From a virus, in IMG/VR virus record IMGVR_UViG_3300032285_001156, positions 1 to 21,777 of that record: DNA of 21,777 bases, one strand, 5' to 3'. The notes under the pieces are model-generated. The model ran no database searches. It had not been told where the DNA came from and saw nothing but the letters and a program-made list of their open reading frames with translations. Made by a program: the position numbers and the translations under genes. Shown here piece after piece: positions 13,390 to 19,718 of the stretch (positions within the stretch are counted from its first letter, which is position 1; each line of letters begins with the position of its first letter).

Positions 13390-14244
13390 TCATGCTCTCC
13401 GCATGCAGGTAGTACGAGCCATAGCCGCCCAGTTGGCTGGGAATGCCTTGCGCAGGTCTGCGATCTTAAGCACCATGCGCAGGCTCAGCTCACGCAACTT
13501 AGTCTGGTTGTCAGTAATGAACTCAACAACTTCATCCTTCTGGATAGGCTCAAACTCGTATGCATCCAACATGCCATCGCCTACGATCTGTTTAATGCGT
13601 AGGATCTTCTCACGTGTTGTATCCATGGTCAAGTCTAGGTAGTGGCAACGTGACTCTAGTGCATCCAAGTGATCGCGTAGCTTCTTGCTCTTCACGTGCT
13701 CGAACTTGATGTTGGTAATAAAGATAGCCGCGCCCTTGAACTCGAAACGATCTGGAATGCCTTCTGAGCGTAGTATACGTGAGTCTGTGTTCCAGCTAAT
13801 GAAACGCTTCTTGGATGAGTCTAAGGCACCCTTCAAGATGTTTAGGGAAAGGTCCTCTAACAGGATTGAGTCACAGTCGTCGAAGACCAGTACGTGTTTA
13901 GCGTCTGAGTATTCGTACAGCTTCTTGTACAGACCGATAGCTGACATAGCGCCTTTTACCACTTCATACTTGGGCTTGCGCTCACCTAACACATCAAAGA
14001 TACCGTCCTTTGACAGTACTTCTTCTACACCAAAGGATTTGCCCACGCCTGGGGGACCACTTACGATCATAGCGCGAACATCACCACGGCGCACGGCACG
14101 TGTCATCTCTGTGAGGATATCGAATCGCTCTTTGAGACGAGTCATGATGCTTTCATCTGATTCGCGAGCTACTTCTTTCTCACGTGCCTTGATAGCTTCT
14201 TTGTCGAACTCTAAGAGGTTAGTTGCGAGACTTGCTTTTGCCAT
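13390..14244 (-). CDS. AAA family ATPase
   Basis: A 284-aa AAA+ ATPase. Walker A SGPPGVGKS (62-70), Walker B HVLVFDDCDS (117-126, Asp122/Asp123), sensor-1-like FITN (175-178), and a helical C-terminal lid (LSLRMVLKIADLRKAFP). The N-terminus is a charged helix (FDKEAIKAREKEVARESDES). Similar stand-alone ATPases are widespread in large phages; the substrate is not known. ATG 14244 follows AAAGG, and the promoter at 14271-14299 drives it with the gene at 13071. It may remodel a protein or nucleic-acid complex early in infection. Confidence 0.85.
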   Translation of the reverse strand: MAKASLATNLLEFDKEAIKAREKEVARESDESIMTRLKERFDILTEMTRAVRRGDVRAMIVSGPPGVGKSFGVEEVLSKDGIFDVLGERKPKYEVVKGAMSAIGLYKKLYEYSDAKHVLVFDDCDSILLEDLSLNILKGALDSSKKRFISWNTDSRILRSEGIPDRFEFKGAAIFITNIKFEHVKSKKLRDHLDALESRCHYLDLTMDTTREKILRIKQIVGDGMLDAYEFEPIQKDEVVEFITDNQTKLRELSLRMVLKIADLRKAFPANWAAMARTTCMRRA

Positions 14245-14270
14245 ATGTGCCTTTCTGTTAATGTGTGTGT

Positions 14271-14299
14271 ATTATACGATCAAATGCGGAACTTGTCAA
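14271..14299 (-). promoter_or_regulatory. Early sigma70 promoter of the ATPase operon
   Basis: Leftward TTGACA (14299-14294), 17 bases, TATAAT (14276-14271), both exact. The -35 and spacer lie inside the 3' end of the upstream gene: TTGACA is read there in frame as part of LLDK, and that gene's TGA stop lies just before TATAAT. The expected start is about 14264. Confidence 0.85.
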
Positions 14300-14501
14300 G
14301 TAGTTCTTTGACTTCTGGTTCCACTGTTTGGATCTCGTCCATGACCGTGGCTACCATCATGTTGAGCACCACAAGAGCGTCCTTGCGAGTGTCTGCTTCC
14401 AGGCTTTGGATAAAGCTGAGCACGGCGTCTTTACCATTCATCATCCACAGAACATCAGCGATCGCTCGCTGACGCTGTGTCAAGCCTTCTATCTCAATCA
14501 T
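14280..14501 (-). CDS. Hypothetical early protein, 73 aa
   Basis: A small helical protein (GLTQRQRAIADVLWMMNGKDAVLSFIQSLE, then an acidic tail VEPEVKELLDKF). Its ATG overlaps the previous stop as ATGA, so it is translationally coupled. Its 3' end doubles as the -35 and spacer of the ATPase promoter. I do not know its function; host takeover is a common role for such genes. Confidence 0.75.
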   Translation of the reverse strand: MIEIEGLTQRQRAIADVLWMMNGKDAVLSFIQSLEADTRKDALVVLNMMVATVMDEIQTVEPEVKELLDKFRI

Positions 14502-14698
14502 TGTGCGAAGATCTCTTTGCTGAGAATGTCATTCTCTACTGCACGATGGCAGACATTCATGGCCTGCGTTACGAATGTGTAGACCAGGGCTTTCTCTTTG
14601 GGAGTCAGCTGTTCAATGCGCTCTTGTAGCTCACCGAATGACTCTGGTGTGTAAAAGAAGCCGTTGAATGGAATTGGGTTGTTAACGATATTGTACAT
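14498..14698 (-). CDS. Hypothetical early protein, 66 aa
   Basis: The longer frame to 14737 is not preferred; ATG 14698 has GGAGG eight bases upstream and forms TAATG with the previous stop. The protein has an N-terminal YNIVNNPIPFNGFFYTPESF followed by helices (LQERIEQLTPKEKALVYTFV). No family recognised. It is the middle gene of a three-gene early operon. Confidence 0.7.
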   Translation of the reverse strand: MYNIVNNPIPFNGFFYTPESFGELQERIEQLTPKEKALVYTFVTQAMNVCHRAVENDILSKEIFAQ

Positions 14699-14880
14699 TA
14701 TTGATCCTCCAATACACGAATTGCCAAAGCACCACACGCCATGACCAAGAGTCCTACCACTGCGATCGCTGTGCTGGATAGGAGCTCGGCTGTGTCTACA
14801 CTAGACTCAACACCACCAACACCACCCAGCACGATCACCAGTCCTGCTGTAAAACAAATCATTGCACCGTCTCTATTCAT
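14698..14880 (-). CDS. Small two-helix membrane protein
   Basis: A 60-aa protein with two hydrophobic segments, AMICFTAGLVIVLGGVGGV and STAIAVVGLLVMACGALAI, and few charges. ATG 14880 follows an AAAGGAGC site. Not recognised. As first gene after its own early promoter it is probably made in quantity early, and may act on the host membrane. Confidence 0.7.
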   Translation of the reverse strand: MNRDGAMICFTAGLVIVLGGVGGVESSVDTAELLSSTAIAVVGLLVMACGALAIRVLEDQ

Positions 14881-14907
14881 ATCTGCTCCTTTAGTGTTTA
14901 AGTGTGT

Positions 14908-14936
14908 AGTATAGCACAGGAATTACCATTTGTCAA
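14908..14936 (-). promoter_or_regulatory. Early sigma70 promoter of the 14880 operon
   Basis: Leftward TTGACA (14936-14931), 17 bases, TATACT (14913-14908), with an extended -10 TG. The spacer carries TGGTAATTCC at the same place as related motifs in three other promoters. Confidence 0.8.
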
Positions 14937-14956
14937 CCCCTGTGCCCAAAGACCCT

Positions 14957-15280
14957 TTAGTCTAGTCGGCTACCAGCGTAGGCCTTCAAACCCAGCGCCT
15001 GCAGGTAGTTGGCATAGGCATAGGCACCAGCTTCTTTGATGTCGATGTTTTGGACTGGCAGTTCGCCTGGATTCCACATGCTGAGGCACTTGGGTTTGTA
15101 GTCCTTGCGGAAGCCGGCCTTGATCAGCTCTTTGGCCTGCTTTGAGTTGGTACGATCCACGTAGACGTCTACCCAAGCAAAGCCACAAGCACCACGGTCA
15201 CCGCCCCACTTGGCGTACTCTGCTTGGCTTGCTTGTTCTGCAAAAACTTTACCTGCTGTGATGAATTCTGCTGTTACCAT
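14957..15280 (-). CDS. Hypothetical early protein, 107 aa
   Basis: A protein with a WGGDRGACGFAWVDVYVD segment (26-43) seen in small proteins of several phages, but without known function. The rest is a mixed alpha/beta domain (KQAKELIKAGFRKDYKPK, EAGAYAYANYLQALGLKAYAG). Conserved Cys and Trp residues lie near the start of the motif. ATG 15280 follows AAGGAGC. It has its own promoter at 15309-15337 and looks monocistronic. Confidence 0.75.
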   Translation of the reverse strand: MVTAEFITAGKVFAEQASQAEYAKWGGDRGACGFAWVDVYVDRTNSKQAKELIKAGFRKDYKPKCLSMWNPGELPVQNIDIKEAGAYAYANYLQALGLKAYAGSRLD

Positions 15281-15308
15281 CGTCTGCTCCTTAGTGTGTT
15301 AAGTCTGT

Positions 15309-15337
15309 ATTATACAGTCAAGTGTAGATTCTGTCAA
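15309..15337 (-). promoter_or_regulatory. Early sigma70 promoter of the 15280 gene
   Basis: Leftward TTGACA (15337-15332), 17 bases, TATAAT (15314-15309). The TGA stop of the upstream gene (15336-15334) is the TGA inside TTGACA. Confidence 0.85.
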
Positions 15338-15573
15338 GCCATTTCTTTGAATACTTTGTAGCCCTTGCCCTGTAGCACACGGAGAGCTTCACGGATCTTT
15401 TTAGCATCTTCTTCGTACCAGTCCAGCATCTCTTTGGCGTCTTTGATAGTGTCTGAATCGTGTTCAACACCAAAGAAGTTGTGAGTGTAGAAGTAAAAGG
15501 TCTTGCCATCCTCGTCACGTGAACGTTGAATGGTGCCAATGTTCTTGTACAGTTGAATTTCGTTTAGCTTCAT
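15334..15573 (-). CDS. Hypothetical early protein, 79 aa
   Basis: A small protein: a beta-like N-terminus (IGTIQRSRDEDGKTFYFYTHNFFG) then a long charged helix (TIKDAKEMLDWYEEDAKKIREALRVLQGKG). Family not recognised. ATG 15573 follows AAGGAGC. Its stop codon lies inside the -35 of the next gene's promoter. Own promoter at 15598-15626. Confidence 0.75.
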   Translation of the reverse strand: MKLNEIQLYKNIGTIQRSRDEDGKTFYFYTHNFFGVEHDSDTIKDAKEMLDWYEEDAKKIREALRVLQGKGYKVFKEMA

Positions 15574-15597
15574 GTGTGCTCCTTAGTGTATGTGTGT

Positions 15598-15626
15598 ATT
15601 ATACGATCAAGCCAAAGACCTGTCAA
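15598..15626 (-). promoter_or_regulatory. Early sigma70 promoter of the 15573 gene
   Basis: Leftward TTGACA (15626-15621), 17 bases, TATAAT (15603-15598). The whole -35 and most of the spacer are coding for the end of the upstream gene (VDRSLA then TGA). An ATTAACCCTA motif ends four bases upstream of the -35. Confidence 0.85.
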
Positions 15627-15948
15627 CCTCTAGGGTTAATCGTTTGGCAGGGTGTAGTATCTCCCCATCCCACTCGAGTTGGCTCTTCTCGAACTCGGTC
15701 ATGTATGAATCCTCCACGACGCCGTAGCCGATGATATACTGACGAGATCCCAAGTCGTCCCACTCGATCTGACCACGGAGAGCTTCTACCAGCTCAGTGA
15801 TAGCTTCATCACTGCGACCGTGATCGCCCAGCTCGTAGAAGTAGTCTTCACCGCCCTTGAACTTCCAATACTGAGGGCACTCACCGGTACCGTCCCAATC
15901 GTGGGCACCATAGTTCTCCATGTACTGTGTAGTGATGTGCAATTTCAT
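15607..15948 (-). CDS. Hypothetical early protein, 113 aa
   Basis: Begins MKLHITTQYMENYGAHDWDG, then GECPQYWKFKGGEDYFYELG, a pattern I associate with a phage and plasmid family of unknown function. The rest is acidic, with EAITELVEALRGQIEWDD and a YIIGYGVVEDSYMTEFE segment. ATG 15948 follows AAGGAGCTGAT. The last codons overlap the promoter of the next gene. Function unknown. Confidence 0.78.
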   Translation of the reverse strand: MKLHITTQYMENYGAHDWDGTGECPQYWKFKGGEDYFYELGDHGRSDEAITELVEALRGQIEWDDLGSRQYIIGYGVVEDSYMTEFEKSQLEWDGEILHPAKRLTLEVDRSLA

Positions 15949-15974
15949 ATCAGCTCCTTAGTGTCTATGTATGT

Positions 15975-16003
15975 ATTATACGGCCGGTTTAACCAAATGT
16001 CAA
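15975..16003 (-). promoter_or_regulatory. Early sigma70 promoter of the 15948 gene
   Basis: Leftward TTGACA (16003-15998), 17 bases, TATAAT (15980-15975). The spacer holds the near-palindrome TGGTTAAACCGG. A 16-bp repeat (16015-16030) lies just upstream. Confidence 0.85.
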
Positions 16004-16014
16004 CCCCTTTTGGT

Positions 16015-16030
16015 GTTGTATTTTCGCCAC
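16015..16030 (-). repeat. 16-bp direct repeat, copy 1
   Basis: GTGGCGAAAATACAAC read leftward, identical to 21757-21772. Both copies lie upstream of early promoters on the same strand (11 and 26 bases from the -35). An upstream promoter element, operator or conserved RNA end is possible. Confidence 0.6.
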
Positions 16031-16180
16031 GATCTTAGAGTGTGTAACTTTTTCATAGATGACTCTATCAGGATCTACGTGATGATCGAGACGATGATCA
16101 AGGTGAGTCCCAACGGCGCTTCACAGCGGGTCGGGACTCGGGGTTTGCCGGGACACTACCCCCGGACTTGGAGCGACTGA
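16031..16180 (-). other. Noncoding structured segment, possible RNA or 3' UTR
   Basis: About 150 bases with no convincing gene. Read leftward it can fold as CCGGG/CCCGG (eight-base loop) followed by a seven-pair stem GAGTCCC/GGGACTC, which encloses a CGCT-GTGA-AGCG hairpin with a GNRA-type loop. A direct repeat GATGATC and an ATAGA/TCTAT hairpin lie further downstream. It is more GC-rich than its surroundings. It could be the 3' part of the 16450 transcript or a separate small RNA. Confidence 0.4.
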
Positions 16181-16450
16181 TTAGAGTGTAATGCCTAGGC
16201 TCTTAGCCTTATAGCCCAACGCAACGATCTCGCGTGATGGACGGCCCAACTCGTATTCTGTAACATCAACACCATTACCAGCGGTACGTGTATTTGCGTA
16301 AACAGCGTAACCAGCTTGACGAAGACGGCTTGCTTCTGCGGCCAAGTTGCCGATGCCCATCTTCTTAGCTTGAGCGGCAGTCAACTTCTTGCCAGCTTGC
16401 AATGTTTGAAATACTTTACCTGTTTTGGTTTCTAGATTGATTCTTTTCAT
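16181..16450 (-). CDS. Small helix-turn-helix protein
   Basis: An 89-aa protein. ATG 16450 is chosen (GAGGAA site) over an in-frame start at 16495. The central part KVFQTLQAGKKLTAAQAKKM, GIGNLAAEASRLRQAGYAVY fits a winged-helix/HTH pattern like HTH_39-type phage proteins: L-T-x-x-Q-A-x-x-x-G-I-x-N-L-x-x-x-x-x-x-L-R-x-x-G. A beta wing with the polar end VDVTEYELG follows. It may be a DNA-binding regulator of early transcription; its targets cannot be seen from sequence. Confidence 0.7.
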   Translation of the reverse strand: MKRINLETKTGKVFQTLQAGKKLTAAQAKKMGIGNLAAEASRLRQAGYAVYANTRTAGNGVDVTEYELGRPSREIVALGYKAKSLGITL

Positions 16451-16473
16451 TTTTATGTTTCCTCTGTAATTGT

Positions 16474-16489
16474 GATGTGCTCTCACATC
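16474..16489 (-). promoter_or_regulatory. 5'-terminal mRNA hairpin of the HTH gene
   Basis: Read leftward GATGTG-AGAG-CACATC, a perfect six-pair stem with a four-base loop. It begins about two bases after the predicted start of transcription (16491). Such 5' hairpins can protect messages or tune translation. Confidence 0.5.
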
Positions 16490-16497
16490 GTACATAT

Positions 16498-16526
16498 ATT
16501 ATAGCACCTATGCCTGCCCTAGTCTA
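16498..16526 (-). promoter_or_regulatory. Sigma70-like promoter of the HTH gene
   Basis: Leftward TAGACT (16526-16521), 17 bases, TATAAT (16503-16498) with an extended -10 TG. The -35 is weaker than the others. It lies within the 3' end of the upstream gene. Confidence 0.65.
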
Positions 16527-16948
16527 GCTTTTTGGACTTTTTCCTCCATCGCCCGGTCCCAACTCCAGTCTAGGCTAGGACGATTGGTTAAACCAAACTT
16601 CTCGTAGCACCACTGCGTGAGGTTATCCAATAAGGGGATACCTGGGATCTCTTCAGCTGGCTCAAACCAGTCGTAGCTGATCTTGGCAGTCAAACCTTCG
16701 ACTTCAGGGGCGAATTCTTTCATACCGCATGACTGAAGGTTCACAGCAGTCTTCCATCGACGGACCAACAAGGCCTCGGTTTCTTTCCAATGGCGGACAG
16801 CCCACTTCTGCTTGCGTTTGTTAAGTGTTGTAACTACGCCACGGACTGCATCAATGCGTTGTCCAAGGCGCTCGATCTCGGGACCAGCATCTCGCCAGTC
16901 CTTGGCCACGAGGGCCACGTATTCGGTCTTATTTTTTGATTGAGACAT
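16508..16948 (-). CDS. Hypothetical protein, 146 aa
   Basis: An N-terminal helical part (WRDAGPEIERLGQRIDAVRG, then TLNKRKQKWAVRHWKETEALL), then a Trp-rich C-terminal half (YDWFEPAEEIPGIPLLDNL, WCYEKFGL, PSLDWSWDRAMEEK). ATG 16948 is used; GTG 16954 is possible. It overlaps the upstream membrane protein by 20 bases. Not recognised. The helix pair may form a coiled coil. Confidence 0.65.
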   Translation of the reverse strand: MSQSKNKTEYVALVAKDWRDAGPEIERLGQRIDAVRGVVTTLNKRKQKWAVRHWKETEALLVRRWKTAVNLQSCGMKEFAPEVEGLTAKISYDWFEPAEEIPGIPLLDNLTQWCYEKFGLTNRPSLDWSWDRAMEEKVQKARLGQA

Positions 16949-17111
16949 TAGCACGGAAGAAGGCTCCTAGAACCACAACAGCAAACCACGTGGAAAGGTT
17001 GAATGGAACAGCGATCGCCGGGAACAGCGTGTTGAATGCCCAGATGGTTAAGAACGGGCCAATCAAGACCACGATCAGGATGAGGGCGATCAGAGCGATG
17101 AGTTTAAACAT
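16929..17111 (-). CDS. Small two-helix membrane protein
   Basis: A 60-aa protein with two strong membrane segments (MFKLIALIALILIVVLIGPF, LTIWAFN; and NLSTWFAVVVLGAFFRA) and a basic end. The start follows AAGGATTAACAA. It overlaps the next gene by 20 bases. A holin or a host-membrane protein are both possible; nothing fixes either. Confidence 0.7.
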   Translation of the reverse strand: MFKLIALIALILIVVLIGPFLTIWAFNTLFPAIAVPFNLSTWFAVVVLGAFFRANVSIKK

Positions 17112-17134
17112 TTGTTAATCCTTGTTAAATTAGT

Positions 17135-17156
17135 GAGGGCTCTCTCGTTGGCCCTC
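17135..17156 (-). terminator. Intercistronic hairpin
   Basis: GAGGGC/GCCCTC, a six-pair stem with a ten-base loop, between the Ala/Lys-rich gene and the small membrane gene. There is no T run downstream, so it is a weak terminator or a processing site. Confidence 0.35.
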
Positions 17157-17175
17157 GCCACGGCACTTAGGCAGA

Positions 17176-17607
17176 TTACATCAATGCTTCACCAAGCTCA
17201 GCCTTGATAGCTTCAATGGCCTTAGCTTCGGTCTGCACAGCAACAGCTGGCTCTTTCTGAACTGCTTTCGCAGGCGCTTTGGTAGTCTTCGCTACCGGAG
17301 TCTTCGTTGCTTTAGCAACAGGCTTAGAGACCTTAGCCTTAGGTGCGGTAAGACCGCGTTTATCAGCGGCAGCTTCGAGAGCGGCCTGTACAGCTTTGTT
17401 AGTGGTACCATTCTTAGTTGCGAAATCAATGCGAACGAGGAAGGCAACTGCGTCCTCTTTGGTCATTGGCTCGCTCAACTCGATGATATCGATGTTCTTG
17501 TGGCCATTCTTCTGAAGAACTTTGGTACGGAACGCATCGTTACAGAAACGAACTTTGTACTCGCCGTTGAGAGAAGAAACGCCTGCATGTGAATAAAGAT
17601 TGCTCAT
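17176..17607 (-). CDS. Protein with Ala/Lys/Pro-rich histone H1-like tail
   Basis: A 143-aa protein. ATG 17607 follows AGGAG; the in-frame start at 17664 would include the promoter. A folded N-terminal part (NGEYKVRFCNDAFRTKVLQK, then IDIIELSEPMTKEDAVAFL) precedes a low-complexity tail from about residue 88 (KAKVSKPVAKATKTPVAKTT, then KAPAKAVQKEP), very like the tails of bacterial histone H1-like proteins. The tail would bind nucleic acid through its lysines. A role in covering DNA or acting as a scaffold is possible. Confidence 0.7.
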   Translation of the reverse strand: MSNLYSHAGVSSLNGEYKVRFCNDAFRTKVLQKNGHKNIDIIELSEPMTKEDAVAFLVRIDFATKNGTTNKAVQAALEAAADKRGLTAPKAKVSKPVAKATKTPVAKTTKAPAKAVQKEPAVAVQTEAKAIEAIKAELGEALM

Positions 17608-17635
17608 AAAAACTCCTGTGTGTGTTAAAAAATTA

Positions 17636-17664
17636 ATTATACTGCCAAAATGCCCAAATGTCAA
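17636..17664 (-). promoter_or_regulatory. Early sigma70 promoter of the 17607 gene
   Basis: Leftward TTGACA (17664-17659), 17 bases, TATAAT (17641-17636). The upstream gene's TGA stop (17663-17661) is part of TTGACA. Confidence 0.85.
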
Positions 17665-17849
17665 GCCCCGTGATAGGGACTGTAGATCTCATCGATTTGG
17701 TCCTGTGGCGTTTCTGCCACACCCGTCGACTCAATCCACCCGTAGACCTGCTCGATGGGGCACTCAAGCATCATAGCTATGGTCTTTGGGCTATAACCCT
17801 CGATATACAGTTGCTCGATATCGTAGGCTAAATCTTTAATTGCGCTCAT
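17661..17849 (-). CDS. Small HTH-like early protein, 62 aa
   Basis: The core AYDIEQLYIEGYSPKTIAMM, then ECPIEQVYGWI, has the spacing of a helix-turn-helix of the sigma-region-4/transposase type (helix, turn GYSPKTIA, recognition helix IEQVYGWI). An acidic end follows. Similar short proteins occur in aquatic T4-like phages. ATG 17849 follows AAAGGAAC. It could bind DNA or RNA polymerase. Confidence 0.72.
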   Translation of the reverse strand: MSAIKDLAYDIEQLYIEGYSPKTIAMMLECPIEQVYGWIESTGVAETPQDQIDEIYSPYHGA

Positions 17850-17904
17850 CTTGTTCCTTTAGTAGTTGTTGAACCATCCAATCGATTACTTTGCTTTCAT
17901 TCAT
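17836..17904 (-). CDS. Possible 22-aa micro-gene
   Basis: A short frame (MNESKVIDWMVQQLLKEQDERN) with a strong GAGGAGG site six bases before the ATG at 17904. It overlaps the end of the upstream gene by eight bases and the next gene's start by 14. The peptide would be an amphipathic helix. It fills the only gap between two coupled genes, so it is more likely real than by chance, but it is short. Confidence 0.45.
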   Translation of the reverse strand: MNESKVIDWMVQQLLKEQDERN

Positions 17905-18106
17905 CAAAGGCCTCCTCGCCCATTTCAGTTACCGTTTCTTCCACAACGCCAAGATCGACGATGCGGGCCTGTCCGTCACTCACACCCTGGAAAGCACTAC
18001 GGAATGACTCATGCTCTGCTAGGAAATCGAATACATCGTATCGATCCCAGGTATCAGGCACTTCCAGCTCTTGATACAGCTCAGTTCGTACAATGACCTT
18101 CTTCAT
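17897..18106 (-). CDS. Hypothetical early protein, 69 aa
   Basis: A small acidic protein: strand KKVIVRTELYQELEVPDTWD, then helix RYDVFDFLAEHESFRSAFQG, then strand ARIVDLGVVEETVTE. Family not recognised. ATG 18106 overlaps the previous stop (ATGA), giving coupled translation with the 18585 gene. Confidence 0.72.
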   Translation of the reverse strand: MKKVIVRTELYQELEVPDTWDRYDVFDFLAEHESFRSAFQGVSDGQARIVDLGVVEETVTEMGEEAFDE

Positions 18107-18585
18107 ACAGTTTCTTCTTCCACGTTAACTGCCTTGAGAGCCTCTGCAAGAGGAACAAGGCCTTCCTTGATTACGCCAGCTGTGTCGTAAACAGCGCCAG
18201 CATACCATACTTCATCCTTCATCACGTAGTAGAACTCAGCACCACAGTTGTGAACCTGCTCAAGGAACTCTTCGAACGTGTGCGCTACTTGCCAAGATAC
18301 ATTCTCTTCGCCGCGATCACGACCGTAGAACGTAGTCATGTTGCCGTAGAGCTTGTCGTAGGCTTCGCCGTCCATTGGCACTTCAAACTGGCTAAAGGCG
18401 TGCTTCTCACCGATCTCAGCTCGCAGGCTACTCAGGTCTCCTAGCGCGACCAAGTTGTTGGCCTTTGCTGAATTGTAGTGTTCCTGCAGGATACGGCCGT
18501 TGTTCTCAAGATAGCCATCCCAGTGACAGTAAACGCTTTTGCAAATGTCACCATGCATAACTGCGATACGACTGCGTGTTCCCAT
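18103..18585 (-). CDS. Conserved phage protein, MGTRSRIAV type
   Basis: A 160-aa protein beginning MGTRSRIAVMHGDICKSVYC then HWDGYLENNGRILQEHY, a signature I recognise from many phages and some bacteria, with no known function. The YCHWDGYxExNG segment probably forms the core. LVALGDLSSL and EFYYVMKDEVWYAG match later conserved parts. ATG 18585 follows AAGGAGC. It is the first gene of an operon with the 18106, 17904 and 17849 genes. Confidence 0.8.
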   Translation of the reverse strand: MGTRSRIAVMHGDICKSVYCHWDGYLENNGRILQEHYNSAKANNLVALGDLSSLRAEIGEKHAFSQFEVPMDGEAYDKLYGNMTTFYGRDRGEENVSWQVAHTFEEFLEQVHNCGAEFYYVMKDEVWYAGAVYDTAGVIKEGLVPLAEALKAVNVEEETV

Positions 18586-18613
18586 TAGTTGCTCCTTAAG
18601 TGTTTAAGTGTAT

Positions 18614-18642
18614 AGTATAGCGTCAATTTACCAGTCTGTCAA
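18614..18642 (-). promoter_or_regulatory. Early sigma70 promoter of the 18585 operon
   Basis: Leftward TTGACA (18642-18637), 17 bases, TATACT (18619-18614). The spacer holds TGGTAAATTG. An AACCCTAC hairpin (18645-18665) lies two bases upstream of the -35. Confidence 0.85.
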
Positions 18643-18644
18643 CC

Positions 18645-18665
18645 AACCCTACACTGAGTAGGGTT
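18645..18665 (-). repeat. AACCCTAC/GTAGGGTT hairpin upstream of the promoter
   Basis: A perfect eight-pair stem with a five-base loop between the YubB-like gene and the next promoter. It may end or slow the upstream transcript, or bind a protein. It contains ATTAACCCTA (18668-18659), also seen near two other promoters. Confidence 0.5.
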
Positions 18666-18686
18666 AATTGTGGCTTTAATACAACA

Positions 18687-19271
18687 TCACTCTTCTTCCT
18701 CTTCGGCGTTGTCTTCTTCCCATTCACGGATGCTTTCGGTGATGTTCATGCACTCGTCGATCTCTGGGTTGATCTCTTCGGCTATCTGATCAGCAGTCAT
18801 ACCAGAGAGCTCGTAGTAGTCATCACCGTTCTCATCGAACAGGCCAGCAAAGCACATGCCTGACTCCCAGTAGATGAGCTTGACCTTAAAGCCCTGATCC
18901 ATGAACTTCTCCATGGCATTGACTGGAGGAGCCCAAGCACTGTCAAAACTCATGCGTAGAGCATTGGGACCATCTTCTGTGATCATGCCGTCATCGCCCC
19001 CCACATCCCACTTGGTGCCCCACTCGTTGACGCAGAAGTCATACCAAGTAGAGTAACCATACTTCTCTTGATTGGACTTCTCAGCGGCCTCAAGAGCGAT
19101 CTGCTCAGGATTATCATCGGCTCCTACTCGACCTGCCACGATGTGGAGATCTTTGGGCACGGGCACGAACTCATCCAGCAAGCGACCATCAACATAGGCT
19201 TTCTTGGCCCGCTCAATCATAGCAGGATCTTCGTGAGTTAGTTCTAGATAGTTGTTGCACCAATTAGGCAT
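18687..19271 (-). CDS. YubB-like ferredoxin-fold protein (DUF1281-like)
   Basis: A 194-aa protein starting MPNWCNNYLEL, the signature of DUF1281/YubB proteins found on plasmids and phages. Further family-like features: EFVPVPKDLH, WYDFCVNEWGTKWDVG (about residues 76-91) and SFDSAWAPPVNAM (109-121). The end is very acidic (EDNAEEEEE). The family has a ferredoxin-like fold; its function is unknown. ATG 19271 follows AAAGGAG inside the previous gene's end. Confidence 0.82.
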   Translation of the reverse strand: MPNWCNNYLELTHEDPAMIERAKKAYVDGRLLDEFVPVPKDLHIVAGRVGADDNPEQIALEAAEKSNQEKYGYSTWYDFCVNEWGTKWDVGGDDGMITEDGPNALRMSFDSAWAPPVNAMEKFMDQGFKVKLIYWESGMCFAGLFDENGDDYYELSGMTADQIAEEINPEIDECMNITESIREWEEDNAEEEEE

Positions 19272-19272
19272 A

Positions 19273-19461
19273 TCAAACTCCTTTTAGTCGTTGAAAAGTT
19301 CTGTAACGCATATCAAACTTGATGGGCTTGGAGAACACCTTGTGTTCGTTTGTGCCCGCCTTGATGTAGGCAAGAAGTTTGTCCTTCTTGTCATCAAGCA
19401 CATAGACATGATTGGGGCACTTCTGATTACCCCAATCAGTTGTTTCTCTAAGGAAGATCAC
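19273..19461 (-). CDS. Hypothetical early protein, 62 aa
   Basis: GTG 19461 follows AAGGAG and forms GTGA with the previous stop. The protein is small and basic (VLDDKKDKLLAYIKAGTNEH, KPIKFDMRYRTFQRLK) with strand-like parts. The WGNQKCPNHVYVLDD start has a Cys. Not recognised. It is coupled to both neighbours. Confidence 0.7.
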   Translation of the reverse strand: MIFLRETTDWGNQKCPNHVYVLDDKKDKLLAYIKAGTNEHKVFSKPIKFDMRYRTFQRLKGV

Positions 19462-19691
19462 GCAGGCTCCTTCTCTGCGAACAGGGCCTGCATATCACGC
19501 ATGAATCGACGGTAGGCCACCTTCTGGATCTGTGGAAGTTCATCTAAGGCTACTAGATCGCCCATCTCCATGACTGCTTCGAGCAAGCCAGGATGGCCGT
19601 TGACACGCTGATAAGCGGTAACAATCTCAATTGCTTCGGTGATGTCCATCTGATAGATGTTGCCATTGCGTAGTGTAGTGATAGTTCGCAT
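19458..19691 (-). CDS. Hypothetical early protein, 77 aa
   Basis: A short beta start (MRTITTLRNGNIYQMD) then helices (AIEIVTAYQRVNGHPGLLEA, IQKVAYRRFMRDMQALF). First gene of the operon ending with the YubB-like gene. ATG 19691 follows AAAAAGGAGC. Not recognised. Confidence 0.74.
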   Translation of the reverse strand: MRTITTLRNGNIYQMDITEAIEIVTAYQRVNGHPGLLEAVMEMGDLVALDELPQIQKVAYRRFMRDMQALFAEKEPA

Positions 19692-19718
19692 GCTCGCTCC
19701 TTTTTAGTGTATGTGTGT

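Noticed and set aside
13685-14311. A 208-aa open frame on the plus strand
   Set aside because: It is antisense to the AAA ATPase, whose Walker motifs are clear, and has no sensible start site or domain pattern.
16050-16080. CTGATAGA...GAAA reminiscent of a hammerhead ribozyme core (leftward)
   Set aside because: The core would need CTGANGA; there is an extra base, and no matching third stem or cleavage triplet was found.
15971-16180. A 69-aa plus-strand frame across the noncoding segment
   Set aside because: It begins in the promoter on the opposite strand, has no ribosome site and an uneven composition; the region fits a structured or noncoding role better.
17135-17156. Intrinsic terminator between 17176 and 17111
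   Set aside because: The hairpin is good but no T run follows, so it is kept only as a weak terminator or processing-site call.
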